This document shows positions 26,231-34,777 of a stretch of DNA of 64,000 bases, in pieces. Below the pieces are notes generated by a model, which saw nothing but the letters and a program-made list of their open reading frames with translations, did no database searches and was not told the origin of the DNA. Source of the stretch: Butyrivibrio sp. AC2005 (GTDB lineage Bacteria; Bacillota; Clostridia; Lachnospirales; Lachnospiraceae); assembly GCF_000424145.1 (NCBI RefSeq), contig NZ_KE384137.1:310001-374000 (forward strand), written 5' to 3'. The first letter of the stretch is position 1, and every line of letters begins with the position of its first letter. A program made the position numbers and the translations under genes.

Positions 26231-26329
26231 TCCCCTCATCCGGCGCTACGCGCCACCTTTCTTCGCTCCGCTTCGGTCCGCGCATAACAGAGGTCCCCCG
26301 AACCTCTTGCGCCCCCAAAGGGGGAAGGC
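26231..26329 (-). repeat. GC-rich hairpin repeat, copy 1
   Basis: About 99 bp, in the same orientation as and near-identical to copy 2 at 27851-27951. It contains three small hairpins: GGCGC-TAC-GCGCC, AGAGGT ... ACCTCT and CCCCC-AAA-GGGGG, linked by a conserved middle (CTTCGCTCCGCTTCGGTCCG). Similar palindromic elements ending in CCTCATCCG and GGGGGAAGGC are widespread in gut Firmicutes (from memory). Confidence 0.85.
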
Positions 26330-26360
26330 TATAAAATAATTTCGCTACACTTACCATGTT

Positions 26361-26460
26361 CAGGAAAATCCTATTATTTTCCATATCAGGAAAGCCTTAT
26401 TATTTTTCCAAAAACAGGAAGGCTTTAGTATTTTTCCCTAACAGGAAGGTTTTATTTTGC
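26361..26460. repeat. Degenerate 26-28 bp tandem repeat, about 3.7 units
   Basis: Units start at 26361, 26387, 26415 and 26442, each beginning CAGGAA and most containing a TATTTTTCC core. The last unit overlaps the stop codon of the stomatin gene. Neighbouring units can pair (AAAGCC with GGCTTT), giving a possible run of hairpins in the 3' untranslated region. Confidence 0.7.
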
Positions 26461-27363
26461 AACAACTTCCTTCAAGGACTCTGCGAGGCCGGCAACACCT
26501 GCGATGTTGCTGGGAACGATTATCTTTGTAGCCTGGCCGTTTGCAGCCTTCTCGAAAGCTTCAAGACTCTTAATGGTAAGAACAGATTCGTCAGCACCTG
26601 CTTCCTTAAGCATCTGGATACCGTCGGCATTAGCCTTCTGTACGCTTCTGATAGCTTCAGCCTGACCTTCAGCCTCTCTGATCTTTTTCTCCTTCTCAGC
26701 TTCAGCCTTAAGGATTGTAGCCTGCTTGTCAGCCTCAGCCTGAAGAATCTTACTCTGCTTTTCACCTTCTGCAACAGTGATAGCTGACTGCTTCTCACCT
26801 TCTGCAAAAAGAATCTTTTCTCTCTTTTCACGCTCAGCCTTCATCTGTTTCTCCATGGCATCACGGATCTGCTCCGGAGGATTGATGTTTTTAAGCTCAA
26901 CACGGGTAATCTTGATACCCCAGGGATCTGTCGCAATGTCAAGTGCATCCTGCATTTGAGCATTGATCTGATCACGGCTTGTAAGTGTTTCATCAAGAGT
27001 AAGTGATCCGATTACATTACGAAGTGTTGTTGCTGTAAGGTTCTCAATAGCACCGATAGGATTTCTTACGCCGTAAGCATAAGCCTTGGGATCTGAAATT
27101 CTAAAGAATACAATTGAGTCTATCTGCATTGTAACATTATCCTGTGTGATAACGGGCTGAGGCGGGAAGTCACAATACTGCTCCTTTAAGTCAACCTTTC
27201 TTGCGATTCTGTCAATAAACGGAACCATGAAGTGAAGACCTACATCCCATGTCTCTTTGTATGCACCGAGGCGCTCAACGATAAATGAATGCGCCTGAGG
27301 TACAATCTTAATGTTAAGTGCAATTAGTACAAGAATTAAAACAATGATGATAAAAAATGGCAT
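26452..27363 (-). CDS. SPFH/stomatin-like membrane protein (QmcA type)
   Basis: Membrane-microdomain scaffold protein. One N-terminal helix (residues 1-20) is followed by the SPFH/band-7 domain (about 22-190; ERLGAYKETWDVGLHFMVPF), then a long Lys/Glu/Ala-rich coiled coil (about 190-255) with repeated AEGEKQS and AEADKQA units, and a C-terminal tail. Length 303 fits the stomatin/QmcA group. Shine-Dalgarno AGGAGG is strong. It follows the NfeD gene by 18 bp; stomatin-NfeD pairs are a conserved partnership. Confidence 0.92.
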   Translation of the reverse strand: MPFFIIIVLILVLIALNIKIVPQAHSFIVERLGAYKETWDVGLHFMVPFIDRIARKVDLKEQYCDFPPQPVITQDNVTMQIDSIVFFRISDPKAYAYGVRNPIGAIENLTATTLRNVIGSLTLDETLTSRDQINAQMQDALDIATDPWGIKITRVELKNINPPEQIRDAMEKQMKAEREKREKILFAEGEKQSAITVAEGEKQSKILQAEADKQATILKAEAEKEKKIREAEGQAEAIRSVQKANADGIQMLKEAGADESVLTIKSLEAFEKAANGQATKIIVPSNIAGVAGLAESLKEVVAK

Positions 27364-27381
27364 AACTCTCCTCCTTTTATT

Positions 27382-27834
27382 TTAAGCTCTTTTTACAATG
27401 AGCTTATTCCCCTCAACTTTTTCAATGACTACAGTCTCTCCTGATGATATAACAACATCATCCTCAAGACTTCTGGCATTCCAGGTTGTTCCGTCAAGAA
27501 TAACATTTCCTGTTTCCTTAATGTTATCTATATCTTTGCTTACATTGACCTTTCGACCGATAAGGGCATCTATATTTGTTTTCACAATCTTGCCACTAAG
27601 AAGTTTTAAAGAAACCGGTCTTACAAGCAGCAATGCGATAACAGAAACAATTATGAAAACTACAATCTGTAACGGAAGTGATGCTCCCATAATGCATGAA
27701 ATGAATGCAGCGAGTGCACCAAGTGCAAACCATATTGTAGTCAGCCCAAGAGTAAGAATTTCACTAACAGCTAGAATAACAGTCAGTATCAGCCAAAATA
27801 TCATAGGCGACACCCCAAACAAATCATTGTACAT
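27382..27834 (-). CDS. NfeD family membrane protein (short form)
   Basis: Partner of stomatin-type proteins in membrane microdomain organisation. Three or four hydrophobic helices fill about residues 5-70, and the C-terminal half is a soluble OB-fold domain (IGRKVNVSKD ... VILDGTTWNARS ... GETVVIEKVEGNKLIVKR). The protease domain of long NfeD proteins is absent. I start at the ATG at 27832-27834, preceded by GGAGGTG with seven bases spacing. Copy 2 of the GC-rich repeat lies 16 bp upstream. Confidence 0.88.
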   Translation of the reverse strand: MYNDLFGVSPMIFWLILTVILAVSEILTLGLTTIWFALGALAAFISCIMGASLPLQIVVFIIVSVIALLLVRPVSLKLLSGKIVKTNIDALIGRKVNVSKDIDNIKETGNVILDGTTWNARSLEDDVVISSGETVVIEKVEGNKLIVKRA

Positions 27835-27850
27835 GCCAGTCACCTCCAAA

Positions 27851-27951
27851 TTCCCTCATCCGTCAGCTTCGCTGACACCTGTCTTCGCTCCGCTTCGGTC
27901 CGCGCATAGCAGAGGTCCCCCGGACCTCTTGCGCCCCCAAAGGGGGAAGGC
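27851..27951 (-). repeat. GC-rich hairpin repeat, copy 2
   Basis: Direct-repeat partner of the 26231-26329 element, about 90% identical by eye. First hairpin is GTCAGC-TTC-GCTGAC, differing on both arms from copy 1 while staying paired; second is a perfect 8-bp AGAGGTCC/GGACCTCT. It lies immediately upstream of the NfeD ribosome-binding site. Confidence 0.85.
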
Positions 27952-28002
27952 ATAAATATACATATCCATACCTAATGAGAAATATATAATTAACAAATTC
28001 TA

Positions 28003-30585
28003 TTAGCTTATCTCATTAACGTAAATCTGAACACGGCTCTGGATAATATCGGCTACCTCTTCTGCTGATTTCTGTCCACTGAAGTAAGCTGCAGCCTCCT
28101 CATAAATGATATTGGCAACTTCTTCATTACTGTTTCCAACCTGGTCGATGCTGTTGAGATAGTTAATAACCTCGTTTATTTCATCATCATTCATAGGAGG
28201 GATGATAATCTCAGTTTCACCGATATAGTATGTATCGTCGTATTCTACTTCCTTACCATCTTCATCAACATATGTAGGCTTTTTCTTTGCTGCAGCAGCC
28301 ATTTCATCAATCTTGGTCATACTTACAGGCCATGATCCGTCAATAGTCTTCTGGTATTCATCTGTAAGGAAATATCTCATAAACTCCCAGCAGCCATCCT
28401 TAACCTTTGATGTTGAACTCATGGTAAGCTGAAGATTAGGATATAATGCTGCACCGCTTCCGTTGTCTGAAGGGAATCCGACTGTCTGGATTTCTTCACC
28501 AAAGGTACCCTTAGCCTCATAGTTGTAATCACTAAATCCGTTTAGATAGAATCTGTCGGCAAGTGCTATACCCTGTCTCCAATATGCTGAAGTGTCGTTG
28601 TAGTAATCGTCTTCTTCAAGCTCTGCAGGGAATTCGTTTACAAACTCAAGCAAATGGATAAATGCCTCTGAGTTGTAGCTGCAGGTAAGTGTAGACCAGT
28701 CAATATACTGTGATCCTGAAAGGCTGAGAGCCATCTCAAATACTTCATCCCTTGCAAGAGGTCCGAAAATATTCTTATGCTCGATATTCTTATCCTTTAC
28801 AAGCTTCTCAAGCTCATCAATTGTCCATGTGTAATCATCGCCTGCATCCTTCTTGGCTGCAACAACAGTCTCGACATAGAAGCTGGGAATAAGCTTGTAC
28901 ATCTTACCGTCTGTCTTGAAGGCTTCCATCACATGATCCAAAAACTTTATCTTACTGAGTTCTTCATCATTCTTGAAGTAATCAGACATATCTTCAAAAA
29001 GGCCCTTTGAAATGTAACTGTCCACAGGCATATCTGCATCAAGAACAAGAATATCAGGTGCATTACCTGAAACAATATCTGTATTAAGTCTGTTAGCTCC
29101 GCCTGAATAATCGCTGTCGGAGTCATATTTTGAATAATCGTTAATTACTATACGATAATTATCATTTGTCTTATTGAACTTAATAATCTGTGATCTTACA
29201 TCATAGTCTATGTAGTTACATCCAAGAGTAATCTGCTGTTTCTCACTTACAGACTTAGGATCAACCTTTGTAAGATAGGAAAGACCAAATCCCGAATCAT
29301 CAGAAGGAATAAGTGCAACAAGCTCTGTATCTGAAAGTGCAACAAGGTTGGATAAACCATAAGTATTAATATCGGAATCTACAAAGTTAAGTATCATAGA
29401 TACATTCTGATCACCCATGTTGTAGGTATAAACACCCTCTGAACCAACAGCAAAAAAATCATGAGAGCCTGCTCCTGAGTAGAAGGTATAATCATAGAAG
29501 GGATTTTCAGCACCTTCTACCGTTGAAATTGTACCTGCACCAAGATCAAGCTTATAAAACTCAGCACTTGCAGCATTTATAGCTCCAAAATTCCCATCTC
29601 CAAGTGCGTAAACCATCAGTGAAACACCGTAATCACTGTCTTCTATACTGTCAAGATTAATGTCTGATGTTTTAGTACCATCTTCAGCATTGTATTTATG
29701 AATACCATTCGTATCAGAGGTGACAATTGTATTGTCATCCGCAAGAAGGAATGAGTTTACATAGAAATATGAATCAGTTGTTGAATCAATTTCATTTCTC
29801 CAGATTTCTGCTCCTGTACTATCATGCTTTACCATGTAATACTTATCTGTTTCAGAAACGTCTCCACCAACAATATCTTCAGCAGAAATCTCACTGCCAT
29901 CAATTGCAACACCATCTGTGTTTTCTGTAGTGGCAGCATCGGCATCTGTTGTCTCTGAAGCAGCCGGTTCTTCTGAAGAATCAGTAGTAGTTTCTGAAGA
30001 TTCAGTAGTAGCTTCATCAGCATCAGTAGCTTCTGCGTCACCATCTTCACCGGAATACTGATCGATTTCCTCAGTTACCTCTCCGGAATCATCACCACCG
30101 ATTTCGATAGCATCGCCACCTTCGATGTATCCCATGCCGTCCTCACCGAAAGTGAAATCGCCAAAGCCGCCTGACATTCCGGCAAACTGTGTCTCAACAG
30201 TATAAATTGTACCATCACTAGCTAAAGCAATATTGGATACACTGAGATTATCAGTAACGGGAATATCAATTGTAGCTACATTACTTCCATCCTTATCAAA
30301 GGTGTACAGAATACTCTTATTGCTTCCGTCATCACTAACAGTATTAAGCAGTGCGTATACCTTATCGCCATACTTTCCAAGAGCGGAAATATTAGACAAG
30401 TCTGCAGCATCAGCTGTTAATTTAATAGGTGTCTCCTTAAATACATAAGCAGTCGCATCATGTCCTGCTTCCTCGTCGGAAGTTTCCGTCTTATTCTTTT
30501 TGCCACAACCACAGCCAAATATGTTAAGTACCATAACTGCAGCAAGTGAAACACTAAGAATTCTTTTCAGATAAATTCTCTTCAT
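28003..30585 (-). CDS. Very large lipoprotein: propeller-like N-terminus plus extracellular solute-binding domain
   Basis: Predicted surface lipoprotein with a signal peptide and Cys-rich lipobox (FGCGCGKK, Cys near 25-27). About 440 residues follow with WD/PQQ-like repeats (GDKVYALLNTV, DGTIYTVETQ, EGVYTYNMGD) suggesting a beta-propeller, interrupted near residues 165-225 by an acidic Ser/Thr-rich low-complexity stretch. The C-terminal about 390 residues resemble type-1 ABC solute-binding proteins (ANRLNTDIVSGNAPDILVLD; later WEFMRYFLTDEYQKTI). At 860 residues it is roughly twice a normal binding protein. It ends the operon containing MalFG-type permeases, so it is the probable binding component; the ligand is unknown. 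AAGGAGG precedes the ATG. Confidence 0.82.
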   Translation of the reverse strand: MKRIYLKRILSVSLAAVMVLNIFGCGCGKKNKTETSDEEAGHDATAYVFKETPIKLTADAADLSNISALGKYGDKVYALLNTVSDDGSNKSILYTFDKDGSNVATIDIPVTDNLSVSNIALASDGTIYTVETQFAGMSGGFGDFTFGEDGMGYIEGGDAIEIGGDDSGEVTEEIDQYSGEDGDAEATDADEATTESSETTTDSSEEPAASETTDADAATTENTDGVAIDGSEISAEDIVGGDVSETDKYYMVKHDSTGAEIWRNEIDSTTDSYFYVNSFLLADDNTIVTSDTNGIHKYNAEDGTKTSDINLDSIEDSDYGVSLMVYALGDGNFGAINAASAEFYKLDLGAGTISTVEGAENPFYDYTFYSGAGSHDFFAVGSEGVYTYNMGDQNVSMILNFVDSDINTYGLSNLVALSDTELVALIPSDDSGFGLSYLTKVDPKSVSEKQQITLGCNYIDYDVRSQIIKFNKTNDNYRIVINDYSKYDSDSDYSGGANRLNTDIVSGNAPDILVLDADMPVDSYISKGLFEDMSDYFKNDEELSKIKFLDHVMEAFKTDGKMYKLIPSFYVETVVAAKKDAGDDYTWTIDELEKLVKDKNIEHKNIFGPLARDEVFEMALSLSGSQYIDWSTLTCSYNSEAFIHLLEFVNEFPAELEEDDYYNDTSAYWRQGIALADRFYLNGFSDYNYEAKGTFGEEIQTVGFPSDNGSGAALYPNLQLTMSSTSKVKDGCWEFMRYFLTDEYQKTIDGSWPVSMTKIDEMAAAAKKKPTYVDEDGKEVEYDDTYYIGETEIIIPPMNDDEINEVINYLNSIDQVGNSNEEVANIIYEEAAAYFSGQKSAEEVADIIQSRVQIYVNEIS

Positions 30586-30627
30586 TAATTATCCTCCTTA
30601 TAAATCAATAAAGCAAACTAAATATCA

Positions 30628-31845
30628 TTAAAAATATTTCCATTTAGCGTTATGATATTTTATGTTTGATTCAAGATCATATTTCCAGTCGACAAACTTT
30701 TGAACAAGCATACCGACTGTCCATTTTCTGTGCCTATAGGCCTGTACAACCACAATTGCAACCATTATAAAAATGATAACTGCACAGATTATCTGGATTA
30801 AAAATGCAACCGCCAGAATATTCTCATAGGCTCTTGCATTGTTTTCCCAATAGGGATAAATAACAGGCTTTGTCTGCATCCCTCTTACATTGAATTTTGC
30901 AATAATATCAAACAGATTTCTGTTATCAAATCTGGCTGTGTTATCTACAACCTCTACCTGTGTCGTATTTAATCCAAGCTTGTCTATAACAAAGTTCTTA
31001 GCATAATTCTCTACAGGATTTGGCATAACAACTTCCATGCAAACTATACCCTTTGCCTGTGTATCTACATCAGTTGAACCATTTTCTGACTCATCATCAG
31101 ATTTGGATGCAACAGTATATTGTCCAAGAGTTCCGTTCGTAGCCAGAACAGAGGCATCAATCTTGCCATAGGTTGCCAGTGATTCAAAGGACATGTATAT
31201 AGTCGGAAATACCATACCGGATGCCTTTACGTATTTACCGCTGTCCTTCTTAACAACTCCTGCAATATAATGTGGAACACCACCAATAGTAATGCACTCA
31301 CCGACAATATTCTTTGAACCGAACAGCTGCCATGCAAGATCCTCATCCAGCATGACATAGTCCTTCATAAGAGTATCTCCCGGAATATAATTACCACTTG
31401 CAATTCTCATCGGATGGAACTGAAAGTAATCTCCACCAATTCCGATAGCAACAGCTGTAACTGTTTTAAGATCCTTGGTCAGCTCAGCACTTCCTACTGA
31501 ACTGTAGCAATAATTCCAAACCGCACCTGATCCTTGTGTGCTGGCATCAGCTTCCTGAACACCATCGGCAATAAGTCCCTTGTTGATGTTATATACATAC
31601 TCGTTAACCTTATCTGTGCCAACACCCTCCTGTTCCGAAAAGAACATGCTTACCTGACCGCAGCGCATATCCTTTGACCATCTCTGACCCATCTGCTGGT
31701 CATACTGTCTGCTGACAACCTGTGCTCTGTACAGGTCTATTCCAAATATAGTGAGTATGAGTAAAACTATTATTGCAAAGTATATGATCTGTCTTAATTT
31801 CAGATTTTTGAAAAAATTAGTTATATTAGTCGTTATATTACTCAT
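30628..31845 (-). CDS. MacB periplasmic-core-domain protein lacking an FtsX permease core
   Basis: Membrane protein with one helix near residues 18-36, a large extracytoplasmic domain and one helix near 343-370. The extracytoplasmic part matches the MacB_PCD pattern: GGDYFQFHPMRIASGNYI, then VMLDEDLAWQLFGSKNIVGE and HYIAGVVKK. In MacB/LolC-type transporters this domain is followed by three FtsX helices; here only one helix and a basic tail follow, so it cannot form a normal permease. It overlaps the HlyD-type gene by 4 bp (ATGA), implying coupled synthesis with the adaptor. Function unknown; probably part of an envelope-spanning assembly. Confidence 0.78.
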   Translation of the reverse strand: MSNITTNITNFFKNLKLRQIIYFAIIVLLILTIFGIDLYRAQVVSRQYDQQMGQRWSKDMRCGQVSMFFSEQEGVGTDKVNEYVYNINKGLIADGVQEADASTQGSGAVWNYCYSSVGSAELTKDLKTVTAVAIGIGGDYFQFHPMRIASGNYIPGDTLMKDYVMLDEDLAWQLFGSKNIVGECITIGGVPHYIAGVVKKDSGKYVKASGMVFPTIYMSFESLATYGKIDASVLATNGTLGQYTVASKSDDESENGSTDVDTQAKGIVCMEVVMPNPVENYAKNFVIDKLGLNTTQVEVVDNTARFDNRNLFDIIAKFNVRGMQTKPVIYPYWENNARAYENILAVAFLIQIICAVIIFIMVAIVVVQAYRHRKWTVGMLVQKFVDWKYDLESNIKYHNAKWKYF

Positions 31846-33752
31846 TGATCGTTAGCCAATCTTACCTGATCACCTGCATTAATAGCCATTGTCGATTTGG
31901 TGATCACATATTCATCTCCCTCAAGACTTCCGCTTATAGCAGCAGTTGTGTCATCACTACCAAGAACCTCAACACGTACTTCAGAAGCTATATATCTGTT
32001 TCCAAGAGGGCTTGACTTTGACTTAACAATCAATATGAACTTACCGTTATTATCCTCTCTTATAGCACCTGCAGGAACCGTAAGGTCATAGGTGTCGGAC
32101 TTCTGTCCGATCTGCAGGCTTACTGACTGGCCGTTCTGAACCTCTGTACTCTCGATAAGGAAAGTAAGTACCTTCTTGGTGTTAGGATTCTGCTGGTCAG
32201 CAGTGATTGATTTAAGTGTTGCCTTGAAGTCTGTGTAATACCAGGCATTCTGAGGCTCAGCAATATCACCGACCTTAAGTCTCTTAGCCTGATCCATTGT
32301 TACTGAGAAGCTTGTCTGCATGCCCTTACCATCAATCTGGATAACAGCAACTGCATTCTCTGCATTTGTAGACTCACCGGCTTTGAGTGCAAGCTCTGTC
32401 ACGGTACCATCAACGGGAGCTTCGATAGTAGCACCAACAGCTTCCTTCTCAAGCTTCTCAACGGTCTCCTTCTGCTCCTGAATATTGTCTCTCTGACCAT
32501 CAAGCTCGATTTCCTTGGCAATCTCAGTAAGGAGCTCTGTTCTGTCTGTAGTTGCTCTTTCAAGTTCCTGAGCAGTCTTGTTCTTTGTATCCTGAAGTGA
32601 AGCAGCCTTTCTCTGGTAATCGTTATCTACCTGACCTGCCTGTGTTGTAATCTGTGATGTATCCTTTGTTCCGTTAGCCTGCTCAAGAAGAAGCTGATTC
32701 TTCTCTGCTTCGAGGGCTGCAATTAGTTCTTCGTTTACAGATTTTGATGCTGCAGCATTTGATTTTGCTTTTTCGTATTTCTTTTTTGCTTTTTTAGTTG
32801 CTTCCTTTGCACTGTTTAAAATTCCGAGTGCATCAGCCGCTGCTTGGTCTGCGTTATTATATTTTGCTTCAGCAGCATTCGCAGCCTCTTGATATTTTTG
32901 CTTATCCTCAGGGCTTGTTGCAGTATCTCTATTTTTTTCAGCTGTTTCTTTTGCAGTCTGATATTCTGTCTTAGCGGTTAGTGCTTCATCATAAGCCTTC
33001 TGCTTTTCTTCCTGATATGATACAGCTTTATCATAAGCTTCTTTTTCTGTAGAAGATGCATCATCTGAACTTGAAGAATCTGAACTATCTGCTTTTAATG
33101 CCTCAAGCTGCTGATCAATTTCTGTAACTCTGTATGTAATATCAGCATCTCTATACTGGGGAGTTGCCTCGTCATAGTTGTACTGAGCTGCTGTGTATGC
33201 CTGGTCCTGTGACTGCTCATCAATTGCAGCCTGAGCATTCTCGTCTGCAAGCTTTGCAGCATCATATCTGTCAGTTGCACTCTTAAGCTTAGCCTGAATC
33301 TGATCCATGGTTAAGGTCTGTCCGCCTCTAACACGATTGATGGCTTCGTTAGAAAGATCACCTGAGAAAAGTGATGTCTCATAAGCCTGCATAAGCTCTT
33401 CAAGCTTTGTTCTTGCTTCTGTAAGCTCTGTTGACTCTTTATCTTCGAGGTAATAAAGAATATCTCCTTTCTTTACCTGAGCACCTTCAGATACTGCTAC
33501 GCTCTTTATCACACGTTCCTGAGAAACCTTTACATTGTAGGGATCCTTTGCCTCAACAGTTCCTGTTCCTCTGATAATCGGGGAAATTGTTCCCTCCTGA
33601 ATCTGCTGGATACTAACCTCCGGCAGTGAATAGTTCATGATTGTGTTTGAAAAGAATGTAAGTAACAAAAGGACTGTCAGAAATGCAATTGCAATATCCT
33701 TTATTATGTCCTTACGACTTTTCTTTGGTCTTTGATTCTTTACTTCAGACAT
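31842..33752 (-). CDS. HlyD/MFP-type adaptor protein with long coiled coil
   Basis: Membrane-fusion-type adaptor. One N-terminal TM (about residues 18-40), a first half of a lipoyl-like domain (IIRGTGTVEAKDPYNVKV ... GAQVKKGDILYYLE), a long Ala/Glu/Lys-rich coiled-coil hairpin (about 105-450), the second lipoyl half (ATIEAPVDGTVTELALKAGE), then beta-barrel and membrane-proximal domains. At 636 residues it is longer than the usual 350-450 because of the coiled coil. ATG at 33750-33752 is chosen with GGGAAGAGG upstream; an earlier ATG lacks a site. Its position between MalG-like and MacB-like genes is unusual for a Gram-positive bacterium. Confidence 0.85.
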   Translation of the reverse strand: MSEVKNQRPKKSRKDIIKDIAIAFLTVLLLLTFFSNTIMNYSLPEVSIQQIQEGTISPIIRGTGTVEAKDPYNVKVSQERVIKSVAVSEGAQVKKGDILYYLEDKESTELTEARTKLEELMQAYETSLFSGDLSNEAINRVRGGQTLTMDQIQAKLKSATDRYDAAKLADENAQAAIDEQSQDQAYTAAQYNYDEATPQYRDADITYRVTEIDQQLEALKADSSDSSSSDDASSTEKEAYDKAVSYQEEKQKAYDEALTAKTEYQTAKETAEKNRDTATSPEDKQKYQEAANAAEAKYNNADQAAADALGILNSAKEATKKAKKKYEKAKSNAAASKSVNEELIAALEAEKNQLLLEQANGTKDTSQITTQAGQVDNDYQRKAASLQDTKNKTAQELERATTDRTELLTEIAKEIELDGQRDNIQEQKETVEKLEKEAVGATIEAPVDGTVTELALKAGESTNAENAVAVIQIDGKGMQTSFSVTMDQAKRLKVGDIAEPQNAWYYTDFKATLKSITADQQNPNTKKVLTFLIESTEVQNGQSVSLQIGQKSDTYDLTVPAGAIREDNNGKFILIVKSKSSPLGNRYIASEVRVEVLGSDDTTAAISGSLEGDEYVITKSTMAINAGDQVRLANDQ

Positions 33753-33822
33753 ACCTAAAATTCCTCTTCCCTTAAAACTTAGATCTTGCCCCCTCATTAT
33801 TCGGGCAATTGTAATACAACAT

Positions 33823-34776
33823 CTATCCCTTTAAACCGCCCTGGTATGAAATACCCTCAATAAGGTACTCTTCCCCATATAAGAAAATCAGTAGCGGAGG
33901 CACCAGATAAATAACTGCGACCGCAAATGCAAGGCTTATCTCTCCTGCATTGATCTTCGACAAAAATACCGAAAGCGGATGAAGTTCATCATTAGTAAGT
34001 AGTATCAGTGGCTGCTCAACCATGTTCCAATAATCAATAAACACAAGAATTGCTATTGATATAAGTCCGCTCTTACAAAGCGGGAAACATATCTGTGAGA
34101 AAATCTGCCATTCACTGGCACCGTCAATGGATGCAGCTTCCATAACCTCAGTTGGTATTCTTCTTATAAACTTCGTAAGCAGATAAACCGCAAACGGAGA
34201 AAAGAATCCCGGAAGCCATATCGCCCACCTGGTATCGAGAATTCCGAGCCAGGATGAAACCATATAATTGGGAACCAGTGTAACCTGATAAGGCATAAGC
34301 ATCAAAATTATATATATAAAGAAGATTACTTCCCTTACCCTGCCTTTATATCTTGCAAAGCCATAGGATGCCAGCATCGCAACCATAAGCTGTACTACAA
34401 GTATCGGAACAACATAAAACATACTGTTCCAGAATTTGACCAGATACTCTGGTGATTTAAACAGCACCGTAATATACTGGCTGAACGATACGATATCAGG
34501 TATAAATTTAAGGTTTACCGTCTTAGAGATAAATACCTTACCACCTGTTTCGGTTGTCTGAAATACAGCACCGTAGTTGGCACTTATTTCAGATTTACTC
34601 ATAAATGAGTTTGTTATAGTAAGGATTGTCGGTAACAGAAACAACGCTGCAAATATGGCGCATATAACTGTTCCGGCCATAATTCCGTACTTATATATTT
34701 TCTTTTTTCTTCTTGCCTTCCGAATTGCTTTTTCGTAAAACTGCTGTTCACCGGTAGGCAATCTTAATCCCGCCAT
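33823..34776 (-). CDS. MalG-type carbohydrate ABC transporter permease
   Basis: Inner-membrane permease with about six helices. The EAA loop that contacts the ATPase is present as EAASIDGASEWQIFSQICFPLCK (shown in part) at about residues 210-230. An extracytoplasmic insert between helices 1 and 2 is typical of MalG-type subunits. It starts one base after the MalF-type gene. No ABC ATPase is encoded in the operon, so a shared MsmX-like ATPase elsewhere is the simplest assumption. Confidence 0.9.
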   Translation of the reverse strand: MAGLRLPTGEQQFYEKAIRKARRKKKIYKYGIMAGTVICAIFAALFLLPTILTITNSFMSKSEISANYGAVFQTTETGGKVFISKTVNLKFIPDIVSFSQYITVLFKSPEYLVKFWNSMFYVVPILVVQLMVAMLASYGFARYKGRVREVIFFIYIILMLMPYQVTLVPNYMVSSWLGILDTRWAIWLPGFFSPFAVYLLTKFIRRIPTEVMEAASIDGASEWQIFSQICFPLCKSGLISIAILVFIDYWNMVEQPLILLTNDELHPLSVFLSKINAGEISLAFAVAVIYLVPPLLIFLYGEEYLIEGISYQGGLKG

Positions 34777-34777
34777 A

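Noticed and set aside
26103..26384. 93-codon minus-strand frame across repeat copy 1
   Set aside because: Built mostly from the repeat and the wrong frame of the 99-residue gene; no Shine-Dalgarno.
32700..33450. Possible collagen-like or tandem-repeat region in the HlyD-type gene
   Set aside because: The Ala/Glu/Lys repetition fits an ordinary coiled coil; no DNA-level tandem repeat.
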